In this document: piece by piece, positions 1 through 11,269 of the stretch | Layout of the letters: each line of letters begins with the position of its first letter | Numbering within the stretch: position 1 is the stretch's first letter | DNA from: Sipunculus nudus | Taxonomy: Eukaryota > Annelida > Sipuncula > Golfingiida > Sipunculidae | NCBI GenBank assembly: GCA_026874595.1 | Contig: CM049313.1 | Coordinates: forward strand, 65,230,159-65,294,158 | Reading direction: 5' to 3' | DNA length: 64,000 bases | Position numbers and translations under genes: made by a program | The notes under the pieces: generated by a model | The model's database searches: none | What the model was told of the DNA's origin: nothing | The model's input: the letters and a program-made list of their open reading frames with translations, nothing else

Positions 1-216
1 GTTTAGCACAGAAATTAGCAATCATAAGCTCAAAACAAAAGAACTTATTGAACAAACCCATGGAAATTGTTTCCACTTGTCGCAATGGACCAAGAGCGCC
101 CATCCGTTAAAAAAAAAAAATATACAAACCAATATTGCAATTAGCTGGACTTCAGTCACCCGATGAACAGATCAGGCGAAATCGGCGGTAGTATTTCAAA
201 TTCATCATATACGTTA

Positions 217-273
<57 letters not shown>

Positions 274-545
274 GAAAGTATATATATATAAAGTAGGGCA
301 CCCGCATAGTAAAAAGATAGCAGTATATCTGGATATAAAGGTAAATTAACGTTTTTTGGTAGTCATTGTTTAAGTGCTTCATGAATTGAGCTCAATTCAT
401 CCCCATTGAAAATTGACACTCCTATCTTGATATGGTCCTAAATTTGAATACGTATTTTACTTTTATCGATGTTTGGTCTCCCGGTGAACACTATTATTAA
501 ACCTAATATCATTGATTGTATGAACAAGAACTTATAACTACGTCA
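1..545. other. Non-coding flank downstream of the first NNMT-like gene
   Basis: I see no gene here. The stretch lies 3' of the minus-strand NNMT-like gene that ends at 546. It holds a (TA)n microsatellite at about 220–267. The ORFs that run through this microsatellite are low-complexity and not credible as genes. Confidence 0.6.
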
Positions 546-979
546 CTAAAACTCGCTATTCCTGCCCCAAAGTCCAATGGCCATTCCTGCAGTGTCAGCG
601 CCAACGCTCTCTAATAGCTTACTTTCAAAGCTCCTCTCTTCATAAAATAAAGGCTTCTTAAGACCCCCCGTACGCTTGTTTTATCTGATCTGAAGTTAAG
701 TATAATGTTTCTATTCTGACTTCACCAAGGTAATAATGATCATCTTCAATACATGTCATATGGAAGAAATACCCATCAGGCTTTAGATACTTCATCAAAT
801 TCTTTACAGCTTTTTCAAAATCCTCTAAGCTGCTACAGGCACCTTCTAAACAGGCCGAGGTTGTTATGCAATCAAAAGGGGCAACCGTTTCGCCTTGGAG
901 AGGTTCATCAAGAAGAATATCAATGGGAAGAATTTTCATTCTTTGCCTCAGCGTGTCTTCATAAAAACCTGGTGGTTTC
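546..979 (-). CDS. Exon 3 of the frameshifted NNMT-like gene
   Basis: Encodes the C-terminal half of the methyltransferase fold: FDCITTSACLEGAC, LKPDGYFFHM and the HYYLGEV segment, which matches the substrate-binding tyrosine region of the family. The frame is open to the 5-nt deletion at about 664–670, then stops at 658–660. Past the deletion the family C-terminus (YEERSFESK, then AIGLW) reads on in another frame to 546. Confidence 0.75.
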
Positions 980-1292
980 CTGTGAAAGTCAAAACCTGAG
1001 AGGGTGATTGTGATATTTTCAAAGAGAGAGAGAGAGATTATTCTTAATTTATTGATTAAATATTTACATTGAGTTTGTATATGCTTCTACATTCGTAGTT
1101 ATTGTTGCGGTAGAGGCATCTAAGCGTCCAGATGTATTGTATATTATATATATATATATATATATTATAAATACACTTTTACAGAAAAAATAATGGGGAA
1201 GGATAAACTGTGATACAAAGCGGTCGATACACAGTGCTTTTATTCGGCTGCTTATTTGCTGGTTTAACAGTAATAATTTAAGACCGTCTTAC

Positions 1293-1500
1293 ACATTTCC
1301 GTAGAGACTGGCCACGTGCTGTGTTAGTGGTGTTACATCGTAGGCTTTACCGTGCTGCTCCTGCCAATCTTTCAGCACCTGTCTGTTCCTGGACACGTAA
1401 TCACTCAGGTAAACCTCATGGAAGTGTTGTGCTGGTACCAGTGAAAGGTGTACAGAAGGTCCACTACCGACATCAAGTACTCTCATACCGGAGACCCCAT
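1293..1500 (-). CDS. Exon 2 of the frameshifted NNMT-like gene (SAM-binding motif I)
   Basis: 208-nt exon, phase 1 to phase 2. It contains VLDVGSGP (Rossmann motif I, contacts SAM) and YLSDYVSRN (the acidic loop after strand 2). It ends in SLYGNV at a GTAAG donor. The encoded protein aligns without gaps to exon 2 of the copy at 41,721–41,928. Confidence 0.85.
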
Positions 1501-3190
1501 CTGATAAAAAAGGTTAAAATTAACAAGTGACCCAATGTTCATGACGCTCAGATGATTTGCATGGCATTGTAGCCTAGCATTCACAACAGGAATTATATCA
1601 TCTGAGAGCCAAATTGAGATTAACTTCACATGTGATATTGGCCGTTGAACTTTTGACACCAAAGTGTGAGACCAGTGAAGATGGAATCCAATTATGACTG
1701 GTCTACACAGGTGTCACACAGCCAAAGAAATGGACTTTCCAGGTAATTTTAAACCGGCTGAAAGTCATACATACACCCAAACAGATGATCGAGAAAGTCT
1801 TTTCCATAAAAAGTTGACTTATAGTCAGCTGAGCTAAAAAAAAGGTCGCATCTTAAGAAAGGGGGGGGGGGGGTCCAAACCCAATGGTCCCCCGCCCCCT
1901 GGATCCGCTTCTGCTCATTTTTATACCATAAGAAATAAGAAAAACCAGATAAAAAAAAACTTGCTTCATCAATACGTATATCATGAACTGGTGCCAGTCC
2001 TGATATTTCCACGCTTTCTTAAACTACCCATGCAGAGAAACAACAGTAGGTGGTCATTTTTCCCATGAGTCACTTACCAGGGACCACTGTATTGTGATAT
2101 AATGCTAATCCCTGCTACTCCCATACAACCGCGTAGTTTTCACTGGTGATGTTGCTTTTTGGACGAGGGAATTAATCAAATAGTATGAATATAACTGTTG
2201 AAATGGAATATTTTATTATATTATATAGTAAGAAGTATAACAAGCACAACTTGTATCTCTTAGTAACTTTTTCTAGACAAGATTGACCAACGCAAGTTTT
2301 GTCAGTAAACTCTGATAGTATTATTGGTATTTTAGCGTGTTTATCAACATAAGGGCTACCCCGTTTAAGACCAGACCGTCGTTGAAGACCAAGCCTTGAC
2401 TTCACAGTAGTCCGAAGGCTAAGGTCAGCCTAATGGGGTGACCGAGAGCGCTTTTTCTTAAGAATGAATATAGCGGAAATCTCCGCTGACAAGGTCTGGC
2501 AAGAAAATTTGGCCGCTTTTTTCTTTGAAGGCAATGTATTTATTGCTTATTTTAGCAAGAATTCACTATAAAAAAAATTAGAATCGGCTAAAAAAATTGG
2601 GGAAACAAAGTATTTCTTTTTTTATTTTTGGCCTTATCATAATTTCTACAAATTTGAACTTGAAGATCAATGTCACAAGTTTTCAAAAATTTGTTGGAAT
2701 TAGCTGGTGTGTCAAATTTCAAGAAAAAAAATATGCAGTCCTTCAAAAGTTAGAGGTGTCATTATAATCCTTAAATTCCGCAGAGTGGAGAGTTAAGAGC
2801 GAGTACAAGGTCACCAGTTTTCAACACATCTGAAAACTCGCTAGTCCACGTGAAATCATATAGATGATGAACTATAATGAATTTAATTTGACCTTGAAGA
2901 CCTGGCCGAGATCAATATTTTTTCGAACTTATCCGAGAACTTGTGTACCTGTATCAGATTTGAGAACAAAACATCCAATACTTAAAAATTTATGGTGTTT
3001 ACAAATATATTCTATATTTTGGCTGATTTGACCTTGAATATAAAGTTCAGGGTTACCAGTCTTTAAACTCCTCCATGGTTTTGTTGGAATAATTGATGTT
3101 TCATTAGAGAATATATGCATTGCTTCAAAAGTAACTCCCTTCAAAAGATATCCTACAGATGAACTATATATAGCACACTTAAGAACATAC
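1501..3190. other. Intron 1 of the frameshifted NNMT-like gene
   Basis: No coding sequence. At about 1,850–1,915 it carries a poly-G tract and a GGATCC-bearing repeat end like those at 3.9, 20.5 and 55.9 kb. Part of this intron (about 2,880–3,070, read on the minus strand) resembles 35,880–36,060 on the plus strand, next to the spacer pseudogene. So the two copies share intron as well as exon ancestry. Confidence 0.55.
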
Positions 3191-3341
3191 GTTTCATGAA
3201 AGTCTTATGCTGCAGTTCGAGTACAGGTTTAACCACTCCTTCAAGTGCGAGGGGATTGAAAATCGCTTTTTCAAGGTATGTCTTTGGATCAAAATTGTCC
3301 TCATACTGCTGAGCAAACGTGTAGTCTGCTGAATCCGACAT
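3191..3341 (-). CDS. Exon 1 of the frameshifted NNMT-like gene
   Basis: Encodes the N-terminal cap with the family pattern Y-x3-F-x-P-x2-YLE (FAQQYEDNFDP then TYLEKA). In NNMT/PNMT enzymes this segment closes over the cofactor and substrate. The start ATG at 3341–3339 gives the same 50-codon-plus-one-base exon as in the intact copy. A TATA-like box lies 86 bp upstream. Confidence 0.8.
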
Positions 3342-3426
3342 ATTGCGTTAAGACTTGGAAAACCAGTTATCTGTTACATAAACATGCACTCGGGGGTATC
3401 CAAATAGCGGGTCAGTGTTATCAGGG

Positions 3427-3433
3427 TTTTATA
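3427..3433 (-). promoter_or_regulatory. Probable TATA box of the frameshifted NNMT-like gene
   Basis: TATAAAA on the minus strand, 86 bp upstream of the ATG at 3341. It would place a start site near 3,400 and leave a 5' UTR of about 60 nt. The surrounding promoter is recognisably shared with the decayed exon 1 at 8,790–8,939 (common CGGCTC and ACTATTTGGAT-like blocks, with the TATA changed to TATACAC there). No transcript evidence. Confidence 0.4.
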
Positions 3434-3849
3434 GGGAAACAGGCAGTGATAGATGTGTTACGCGGAGCCGAGCAATGTTTGTCCTGACACACAAAACACA
3501 CGCAGTCCGGGCAACACAGAACAATGCGCTGTGCGGGTTCTCTATTAACAGCTAGGCATTTTTCCGGCGCTGCAAAGTGTAGTGAGATGAATTTCTCCTT
3601 TGCTTGCAGCGCTCCATAGCATCTTTTTTTCAAGTAAGTATACACGGTGCACACTTAACGGCCCACAGATCTGCCACATAGGTCGACAAACTGAACACGT
3701 CAGCCTTTTTGTAGCTGCACTAAATACATCAGCCTTTATATAGCCAAACATTTTATTGCTGTATCACACAAATTACTCGTATTTATTTACCATATCTTAG
3801 GTCCAATGCCTATTTCTTTAGCGTCGATAGGGGGTCTATTCCCATCTTA

Positions 3850-3862
<13 letters not shown>

Positions 3863-3917
<55 letters not shown>

Positions 3918-4171
3918 GGCGGATCCAGAAATTTTGAAGGGGAGGGAGACTGTCCTGGATGTAGGTATGAGTTGGGTAGGACGATATATGAAAAGGAAAA
4001 ATGGCATGTCAAATGGCCTATGAAAAAAATGTGCCTTTAATGGTTCTGTTATTTATGTCCTAGCTGTTGACCGTAAAACCTAAAGTGACTCGGTCTAAAA
4101 TAATTCTAAATCAACCTAACCGTGTTTGTGTTTGTGTGGAAGGGGGGGGGGGGGACGTCGGCTATGTGCCA

Positions 4172-4205
<34 letters not shown>

Positions 4206-4644
4206 GTTATAATAATTAGGGGCATGCTTTGGAAATAATAATATGCATAATCTATAATCAAGGAACCCACGGCTCCACAATCAAGACCAGTCATATAGGC
4301 CCAGATTAACGTAACATTTAACGCATGTAAGGCTACATAGAATCATCTCATGATTTGTAATTAAATACAGCCACAATTGTATGAAACATTTATTTATGTA
4401 TAAACCTACACCAACATTTCAGCAATATTCTACTTCGTAATACCTAAATAAGATATTTTTTTTTAATTGTTCCGCCCCTGATATCCAACAGGGTATGAGA
4501 TATCAAATTCTAGTGACAGCTTCAGGGAGATAGGTTACATGTGACCTTGAGAAAGTGTGCCTCCACTTAATACTTAGTGCCCTGTTCTTCGCAAAGTAGG
4601 GGAGGGGGCTGCCTGGTGGGCTCCCTTTGGATCCGTCACTCACT

Positions 4645-4677
<33 letters not shown>
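3863..4677. mobile_element. Short non-autonomous element sitting between two (TA)n tracts
   Basis: A (TA)n tract at about 3863–3913 and another at about 4648–4677 bracket a roughly 730-bp AT-rich segment. Its ends carry the inverted motif CGGATCCA (3920–3927, and as TGGATCCG at 4628–4635). Inside are a poly-G run and an (AAT)n run (about 4,141–4,215). No ORF of note. This looks like a MITE-type element inserted in, or carrying, TA microsatellites; class unknown. Confidence 0.4.
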
Positions 4678-4679
<2 letters not shown>

Positions 4680-4692
<13 letters not shown>

Positions 4693-5859
4693 GTATACAA
4701 AGCGGTCACAATCCGTCTCAGTTGGCAATCATAAATGGGCTGGTAAGCCTACAGGCCAGTCATTTGGTCGTTATGTCAGAGTGTCGAATTGACGCTACAT
4801 TATACCACGCTATATGATGTAATAGTCAGGAGGCAGAATAATAAAAGTAACTTTTGCTAAATGTTTTAGAGTAGAATTTGGAAACAGGTATTATTTACTC
4901 ATTTAAGACGTGGAGAAAAAGAAAAAAAAGCTGTTTACGTCCTGGATGTATACCAGCCATCTAGAATTTAAAATGGCCGCAATACGAAATCTTATTTGCC
5001 GATATCTCAGCACTTAAACATGCTTTGAACCGTGAGATAAAATTCAAAACAGCCATTTATTGGGTCAAGGAATTAAAATTTGTTAATTTCAAAATTATAC
5101 CATGGCAGCTATCATAGTTTTCAAAATTGCTGCCACGAAAACCACCTATTTATCCTGATAATTTAGTTGTCGGGGGTGCTATAATAGTCGATAAGGTTCA
5201 CGGAAATCTGTTTTTTTTTGTTACAGAGATATCGAATATTTCGCACAAAAAGACACACCAATATACTGACGGCACCAGTTAAATTTTGACACATTTTTTT
5301 AACCTCATAACCTCCTTGAAACTGTATTGTCATCACATGTCAGTATTTGTGTTTTCATTTGATATCAGCTCTCAGACTGTACGTCTGAATACGGCAGATA
5401 ATTTAAAAATAGCTCTGTAAGTCCAAGAGAAAGTCTCATTTCCATGGTCAAGTAATGCAAATTATACCTTTTAAATGATTCCATGGGAGGAACCTTTGAT
5501 TTCAAAATGACCGCAACTAAAAAACCACCTTTTATCATGATACTAATATAATATATAAATATAGATGTACACCAGTATGGCTATCATCTACAATTGTGTA
5601 TATACCATCAACTTTATCCTCAATCATACGTTTCACGAATATTTGTCAAAGAGGTCAACAGTGTTATATAATATAAAAGTATGTTGAATTTTATGTATTT
5701 ATTACATTCGTTTGCTGAGTGACCATTAGTAAAGGATTGGTGATAACAATATGTTATACTAAGAGCAATAGAAAGTTACAATATTTTTCCAAATGATAAT
5801 AATGATAATAATAATAAAACCAAATGATAATAATGATAATAATAATAATAATAATAATA

Positions 5860-5891
<32 letters not shown>

Positions 5892-6290
5892 CCAGTAAAC
5901 CCACGAAATTACGACCACTAACCGGACCTCGATAAAGTGGTCGTGTTTTCAAAGTTGTCGTTTAAGAGAGGTTTTACTGGGAAGGATCGCTAAACATCCC
6001 ACATGCCCATATGAAGGTACTTACGGTCTCTGTGACAGCCATATGAAGGTACTTATAAATGTCTCTGTGACAGCCATGTAACTGGATATTAGTCTTTTTA
6101 CTTTAATTATCCACTGACCTGTACAGATTACCCAAAATTATGTAAAATTTCTATAACGATTTAAAGTCAAAAGGGACAAAGTTTAGGAATTCCAAACAAA
6201 GCACATCCTGACCGTCAAGTGATAACCAATTAAAATTGTTAATATAATAACACGTACAATAAATATTTGTTCAGGGTTAACGCTTGATAT
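4680..6290. other. Non-coding, repeat-bearing interval
   Basis: No credible gene. It contains an (AAT)n/(ATT)n perfect palindrome at about 5,835–5,886 and an adjacent fold-back at 5,892–5,982. A short tandem duplication lies at about 6,010–6,077 around CATATGAAGGTACTTA. Confidence 0.55.
5892..5982. repeat. Small fold-back element with CAGTAAA-type ends
   Basis: Nested inverted repeats: CCAGTAAACC with GGTTTTACTGG at the ends, and CGACCACT with AGTGGTCG inside. Ends starting CAGT with repeated GACCAC-type words resemble the termini of pogo/Tigger DNA transposons. No clear TA target duplication is visible, so the family is only suggested. Confidence 0.35.
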
Positions 6291-6298
6291 ACATTATA

Positions 6299-6356
6299 CA
6301 AGTTTACATTAATTTGATAAGTCCATGGTTACTTATATATAATTAATGTAAACTTG
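6299..6356. repeat. Perfect 16-bp inverted repeat (hairpin)
   Basis: CAAGTTTACATTAATT at 6299–6314 is repeated exactly in inverse at 6341–6356 around a 26-nt loop. Role unknown; it may be the remnant of a MITE. Confidence 0.6.
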
Positions 6357-6359
6357 CTG

Positions 6360-7960
6360 CACCCGTGGAATATCCACGGTTCTCTTAGATAAGCAATGAT
6401 GTATTCAGCTGGTAGGGACTGAATGTCGCATAGTTTAATCCTAAACTTTTTGCGAGCTCTTTTTAGTTCAGCTGACTGTTGCCTATACGCAAATTAACGC
6501 AAAATGTTATGTACGGTTTTTGATGAACATTTGTACCTGGTTTGGGTAATCAATAGCCCATTAAAAATTGGGGGTTATCATAATCATCACTTAAAAATTT
6601 TTCTTATATACAATTATGACCAAGGTCATTACCTGACAAATGACAAAGTGGAAGGCGCCCATTCGTACGTATTTGTTCCTCCACTGGCAAGGTAAACCCG
6701 TGTAAGTGAAGCATGACAGATTTCATACAGGAAACGTATACACGTGAACACATGACTGATAATAAAGCAGATTCTTGTTTGTAGGCTCCGACAACATAAT
6801 ATAGTTTGTTAGGGATTACATAACATAGTTTGTTAATAGAAGCCTATAATTTTTAAGTTGCACTGGTTATATTTTGTCATGTATCATGGGTTCTTCCTTA
6901 CAGGCAAATGCAAATGTCTTCATAAATCCTGAGTGGTTTTCCGAAAAGAGATAATAGTTCCCTCTAAAAATCATCCATCATCAATAAGTTGGGAATGTGG
7001 AAGCGCTGCGTGTAAAAAAAAAAACAATATCGGCTGCTATTCTTCTTATGAACAAAAAAACTCGCATTTAAATATAGTAAATCATTTCAACGACTATTCA
7101 TTTCAGTATTATTTTCTCTATTGTTTTTTTGTCTCAAATCTTTCAAAAGAAAAACGAGTTAAGTGTATATTTTCCCATCATTGTTGGAAATTTACAATGA
7201 TATGGTTTTATAAATGAAATATTATCTCAGTTTTCGGTCATTGTCTTTTTAATTTACATGTGTGAAGAACATTCGAGTAAATGGTAAACTGGTAAAAAAA
7301 AAAAGCCAAGCGAAAGGATTATGTCATTAATAACATGTTTAAACTAGAAATCGAATGCAGGCCCCTGTCATGTGTTTGCATTCACTTATTCGACCCCTAT
7401 CCCCACTGGCAGGTTCATTCATGCATTAACAACCGTTCATATATGAATATTCATTGATGGAGTTCTTGGAACCCGATCATGTTGCGGATCCATACCAAAT
7501 TCTACACAGTTCTGTCGTAGCTCATTCCTGAATTGTCCTGAAAATTTCATGATATTCCGTTCAGGATTTCGTGAGTTATTTTGTGAACAAACACACGAAC
7601 GGGGATGAACACATACACTCTAGCATACTAAATACGAGAGGCTTAAACAAGTTACACAGATGTTCAACATGTTATAACTCTCTCGCTATTTTTAGACCTA
7701 GCCAGCGTAGCTCTTCAAACATATCCCCAGGGCTGTGTATGCTTAATCTGTTTTCCACAGTATGCACTTTGACTGTCTGACAGAGCAATGACTGCCTCCT
7801 CAATGTGGATATACGTTCATTCCCGTTCGTGAGTGTGTGTGTGTTTACATTAAAATAAAGCAATCATGAACGGATCCCATGGAATGTTCCGGATAACCTG
7901 AAAATTATACACCCCTTTTTGTCACTGTATTTATGACAAATGAAGAGCATAGGAATTTTT
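6360..7960. other. No gene seen
   Basis: AT-rich with several short ORFs. None has a recognisable domain, splice context or compositional support. Confidence 0.5.
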
Positions 7961-7962
7961 TT

Positions 7963-8740
7963 TCAGCTCAGCTGACTGATAGTCATCTCAGCTATATCAA
8001 GTATTCTTTCCGTCGTCGAGCCGTCCGTCCAACAATCTGTCTGTCCGTCTGTCTTTTAACAGGACACAAACTGTAACCTCTGACACTTAAAGGTTCTAAG
8101 TCATCATCTATTGAGGACAATAATACATCTCCTTTAAAACCTGAAAGCATTAAATCTTGTAAGTGCCCCCCCCCCTAGAATAATTAAGAATTTGATAGAA
8201 AACCTCAAGTATATTGATAATTTATGCATGGATTGTCATAAATCTTGCCTTAGAAATTGACCATTACTGGTTTTGTCAGTTCCTGACAACTGGTGGTGCC
8301 ACTATCATTTTTTAAAATGATTTTTAATGGATTTTTCCTATTTTTGAGACCATAAAATGAAAGCAATCATGTCAGTTTCTCAACTCTCGTTTCTTCTGGT
8401 TTCCCTTAGCCTCACCCGTTTATTGATTATAGGCGGGTGCCCTATGGTAATCACCCTGTCTGTCCGTTTGTTCGTATGTCTGTTTCATGTGTGTCCTTCC
8501 ATGCGTCTACCAATAAAATTGTTTGCATATAAAAACTCCAGAATACAAACTTACCTTATATATGGCCAACCAATGAAGCAGGAACTCTAATGATTTTCAG
8601 GTCATAAAGTCAAAGGTCAGGGTTTTAGGACGCTCTTTGTTTAAAGATTTTGGAAGAATTTTTAGCTAATCTTTTCCATACCAATTTATCTTCAATCTGG
8701 TGCATTTAGCTCACCTGCCTTTAGGGGAAGAATTAACTGA
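7963..8740 (+). mobile_element. Dispersed repeat family copy 1 (terminal-hairpin element)
   Basis: Begins with the family's terminal hairpin (AGCTCAGCTGACT, then AGTCATCTCAGCT). GTCCGTCCGT/CTGTCTGTCCG-rich sequence follows, then a diverged form of the GGTGGCGCCACC palindrome (GGTGGTGCCACT at 8292–8303), and a tail with AGCTCACCTGCC near 8,710. Other copies lie at 25.96–28.35, 34.9–35.26, 38.2–39.2 and 48.98–50.24 kb. No protein-coding capacity. Confidence 0.55.
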
Positions 8741-8789
8741 CTCCACAGTTGTCATAAGGCTTAAATCTAGCATATTTGGGTTCTTACGT

Positions 8790-8939
8790 TTCATGAAAGC
8801 CTAATATTGTTGCACCAGTACAGGTCATATTACTCCTTCCAGTGTTAGCGGATGGCATTTTACGGTTTCAAGGCACTCCTTAGGAATAAAGTTGTACTCA
8901 TACTGCTGAGCAAACTAATAGCTTTTTGGATTCGACATG
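8790..8939 (-). pseudogene. Decayed exon 1 of an NNMT-like gene
   Basis: Reads as a full-length exon 1 from ATG at 8939: MSNPKSY, stop, FAQQYEYNF, ending in AFMKR at a GTAAG donor. In-frame stops lie at codon 8 and in the second half. It aligns in length with the exon at 3191–3341, and its upstream flank matches that gene's promoter. No exon 2 or 3 of its own was found at lower coordinates before the gene at 546–3341, so it is an orphan remnant of a tandem copy. Confidence 0.7.
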
Positions 8940-9300
8940 CTGCTTTCAAATCTGGACAAACCTGTTCAAGTACACCCGGTGGATCCAAATAGTGTCTCTG
9001 TGTATAGAAAAGTGGTGACAGACGTGTTCTTCGAGCCGGTGAAAGCTCGTTCCGACACAAAACAAGCGTTTAGCATTCAATCTGATTGCTTCTAGCCCCT
9101 GGTATATCTCTGGCCATAATAATACACCACCACTTATTTCACCGGAAGTCAACCAGGTTGTCATTTATGCCGTCTCGTCTAAGAACAGTTCTCCGTTTTC
9201 TCAAAATATACATTGATTTGCCATAATAATGTGTATTGTATGGGCCTTATATGTTGCAAAACATCAAATATGACAAGGTTCCTACAGTATTTTAACTTAC

Positions 9301-9456
9301 AAATTCAGTTTTATCACAACTGCCTCATACATCGCCGTGTGGGGTAGACTTTCGGGTGTGATCTGTACCCTTGCGCGGTCCATATCAGTATATATACCGG
9401 AATTAGCCACACTGTTTCTTGGAGTGTTGTCTTGTGCCTATATCCCTCTAGGAAAA
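9301..9456 (+). pseudogene. Possible relic of an MFS/SLC22-type transporter exon
   Basis: One frame reads ASYIAVWGRLSGVICTLARS, then ISVYIPELATLFLGVLSC. This loosely recalls transmembrane 11–12 of SLC22 organic-ion transporters (R-x-GG-x-x-AP, then P-x-L, then FG). The key motif residues are altered and no neighbouring exon is convincing. Offered only as a lead; it may be chance. Confidence 0.2.
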
Positions 9457-9459
9457 AAA

Positions 9460-11265
9460 AAAGCTATTCACGACTATTATTCCCTTTTTTTCTTCCAGAA
9501 AACAAAACCGTCTCCCTGGCAATAAGATTTGGAAAGAAATAATTGATGGCGTTTGTTCGATCGAATCAGTCATTACATTTTACTTGTATAATATAACCAC
9601 CAACAAATCTATGAACAAGAAACTCCAAAATCGCCTTTCAAGGGGTAATATGCTTCTGCTTCAATGCTCAGATCTCTTTGCCATGACTGACGGGTAATTT
9701 GGAATGCAGACTGAAAAAAAATTGTATCTCCCTATAAACGCTTTTGACAGGTCAGGTACAGAGAGATTAGAACCCTTGAAATAGGGATAAAGAGATAAGA
9801 TAAATGGCTACCCCTACCCCTTAATATTGTCCACACGTCTATGAAAGTAGCAAGTTTGCCAAAGGTTTGCCTGTCTGGCAACTCGGCCTTTATTACACAT
9901 TGATATTGGAACCTTCTTGATAATGTGGTCATTGTTACTGTGAAAACTGGTCATCCATCTGTTACAGACCAAAAAGGATGATGTGGTTCACGGTAGATTT
10001 TGCAGAATCATACAACACTACAAAGCTTTGATCTGAAAGTCATTAACTTATTAACATGCCTGTATTTGGTTCTTATGTTGACTGTCATTCAACTCTCAAA
10101 ATATTGCCTGACTTCGTTGTTGTTTCTAGTACAATCAACTGAATCAAGTCTACTGTCCATGGTGTAACATACATTAAAACACTTACTTGGATGTTGACAC
10201 ACCGTGTTTATTGGGTTTGACCAGTGGATTTCTGATAGTGTCCAAATATCTTAAGTAGTCCTAAGACTTCTGAAGCAGAATAAGTTACTGGGTACAGGTT
10301 TCTTGGTCATGTTTCAGTGAAAACATTGCAATTCTTTTTAATAATAGATGGACAAATTACAGCAAATCCAGGGTCTATACTGTTAAAGGAAAACCATATC
10401 ATTCTGGAGTCACAAATGACCCTACATAACCTTTAAGAATATTTTTCTGAACCAAAAGACTCACCTTTGTAAGGAAGTTACGAAAAGTTAAAGTAGACTC
10501 AATTGACAAATTTATGGTAGGAAATATTTTTTATTAAAACTCTCAAAACGCCACCATTAAAAACATGGCTAGGGTCATAAATGAATCCAGTTTGTCAGTT
10601 GAGGGTAAAAGATAAAATATGTTAGGATTGGCAGTTTCTCTACACAAAATACATTGTTTTGCTCTTGTAAAAGCGCAGAACAGATGTGTGGTTGACCTGC
10701 CGTGGCATTGACCTTGCCGGAATACTTTCCATAGCGACCTCCTATGTATATCCGAGGCTAAAAGCCAAAGGACTCGGCCGAGGAGTTCCGAATAAAACCC
10801 TGAGGCCATATATGACTTTTTACATTTGCACACGGCTTACCGTAAACGATATACGCTGTCCGTGCCTAGTAATACCTACCACACAGGACGACCCAGTGAA
10901 CAAGTGAGGTACTTTTTTTAACAGCTGGAGTTTTCGTTGTCGCATCATAAGGATAAGGATTTTAACCCGCCGTCAGATATCTGTTAAACGCTTTTGTTGC
11001 CCTACTTCTGTAGCCTTGATAGCGGCTTTCTTATAATATTGCTGTTTAAGTAAAGGTCTTATATAACTCCTTCCAATGTTATATAATGGTATTAACATCT
11101 ATTCTCCATGTGCAGGTATATTCAAAAAGTGACGCCTTTAAGATAGGCCAACTCATCTATTATGATATTAAATATGTTGGCCTGTCTGTCTAAAAGACCC
11201 CACTCTCTTTTCACATACACAAACTTACACACACATCAGACCCTTTAATAGAAAAACAATTTGGC
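9460..11265. other. No recognised gene
   Basis: Two overlapping open frames at 10,543–10,907 (plus and minus) sit in a slightly GC-richer patch. The plus frame ends near a GTGAGG donor-like site. Neither matches a family I know, so I do not call a gene. Confidence 0.4.
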
Positions 11266-11269
11266 CGGC

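Larger units (their letters stand above)
546..3341 (-). pseudogene. NNMT/INMT-like N-methyltransferase, three exons, frameshifted in exon 3
   Basis: Predicted S-adenosylmethionine-dependent small-molecule N-methyltransferase of the NNMT/PNMT/INMT family, a cytosolic family; the substrate cannot be told. Exon 1 is 3341–3191, exon 2 is 1500–1293 and exon 3 is 979–546. Exon 1 (151 nt) and exon 2 (208 nt) have the same lengths and phases as the intact copy at 40,492–44,186. Splice sites are canonical: donors GTATG at 3190 and GTAAG at 1292, acceptors TTATCAG before 1500 and TTCACAG before 979. The motif I glycine loop VLDVGSGP is encoded in exon 2. In exon 3, five bases are missing next to a run of G at about 664–670, compared with the paralogue at 14,488. 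This shifts the frame to a TAA at 658–660, giving about 226 aa instead of about 265. The lost C-terminal frame is otherwise readable to a TAG at 546–548. It is either a recent pseudogene or an assembly error at the G run. Confidence 0.8.

Noticed and set aside
7963-8000. AGCTCAGCTGAC as a tRNA A box (tRNA-derived SINE)
   Set aside because: No B box follows at the right distance in any copy, and the segment is better explained as one side of the terminal hairpin.
10543-10907. Overlapping plus/minus frames as a gene
   Set aside because: No known family, and only a possible GTGAGG donor with no supporting exon nearby.
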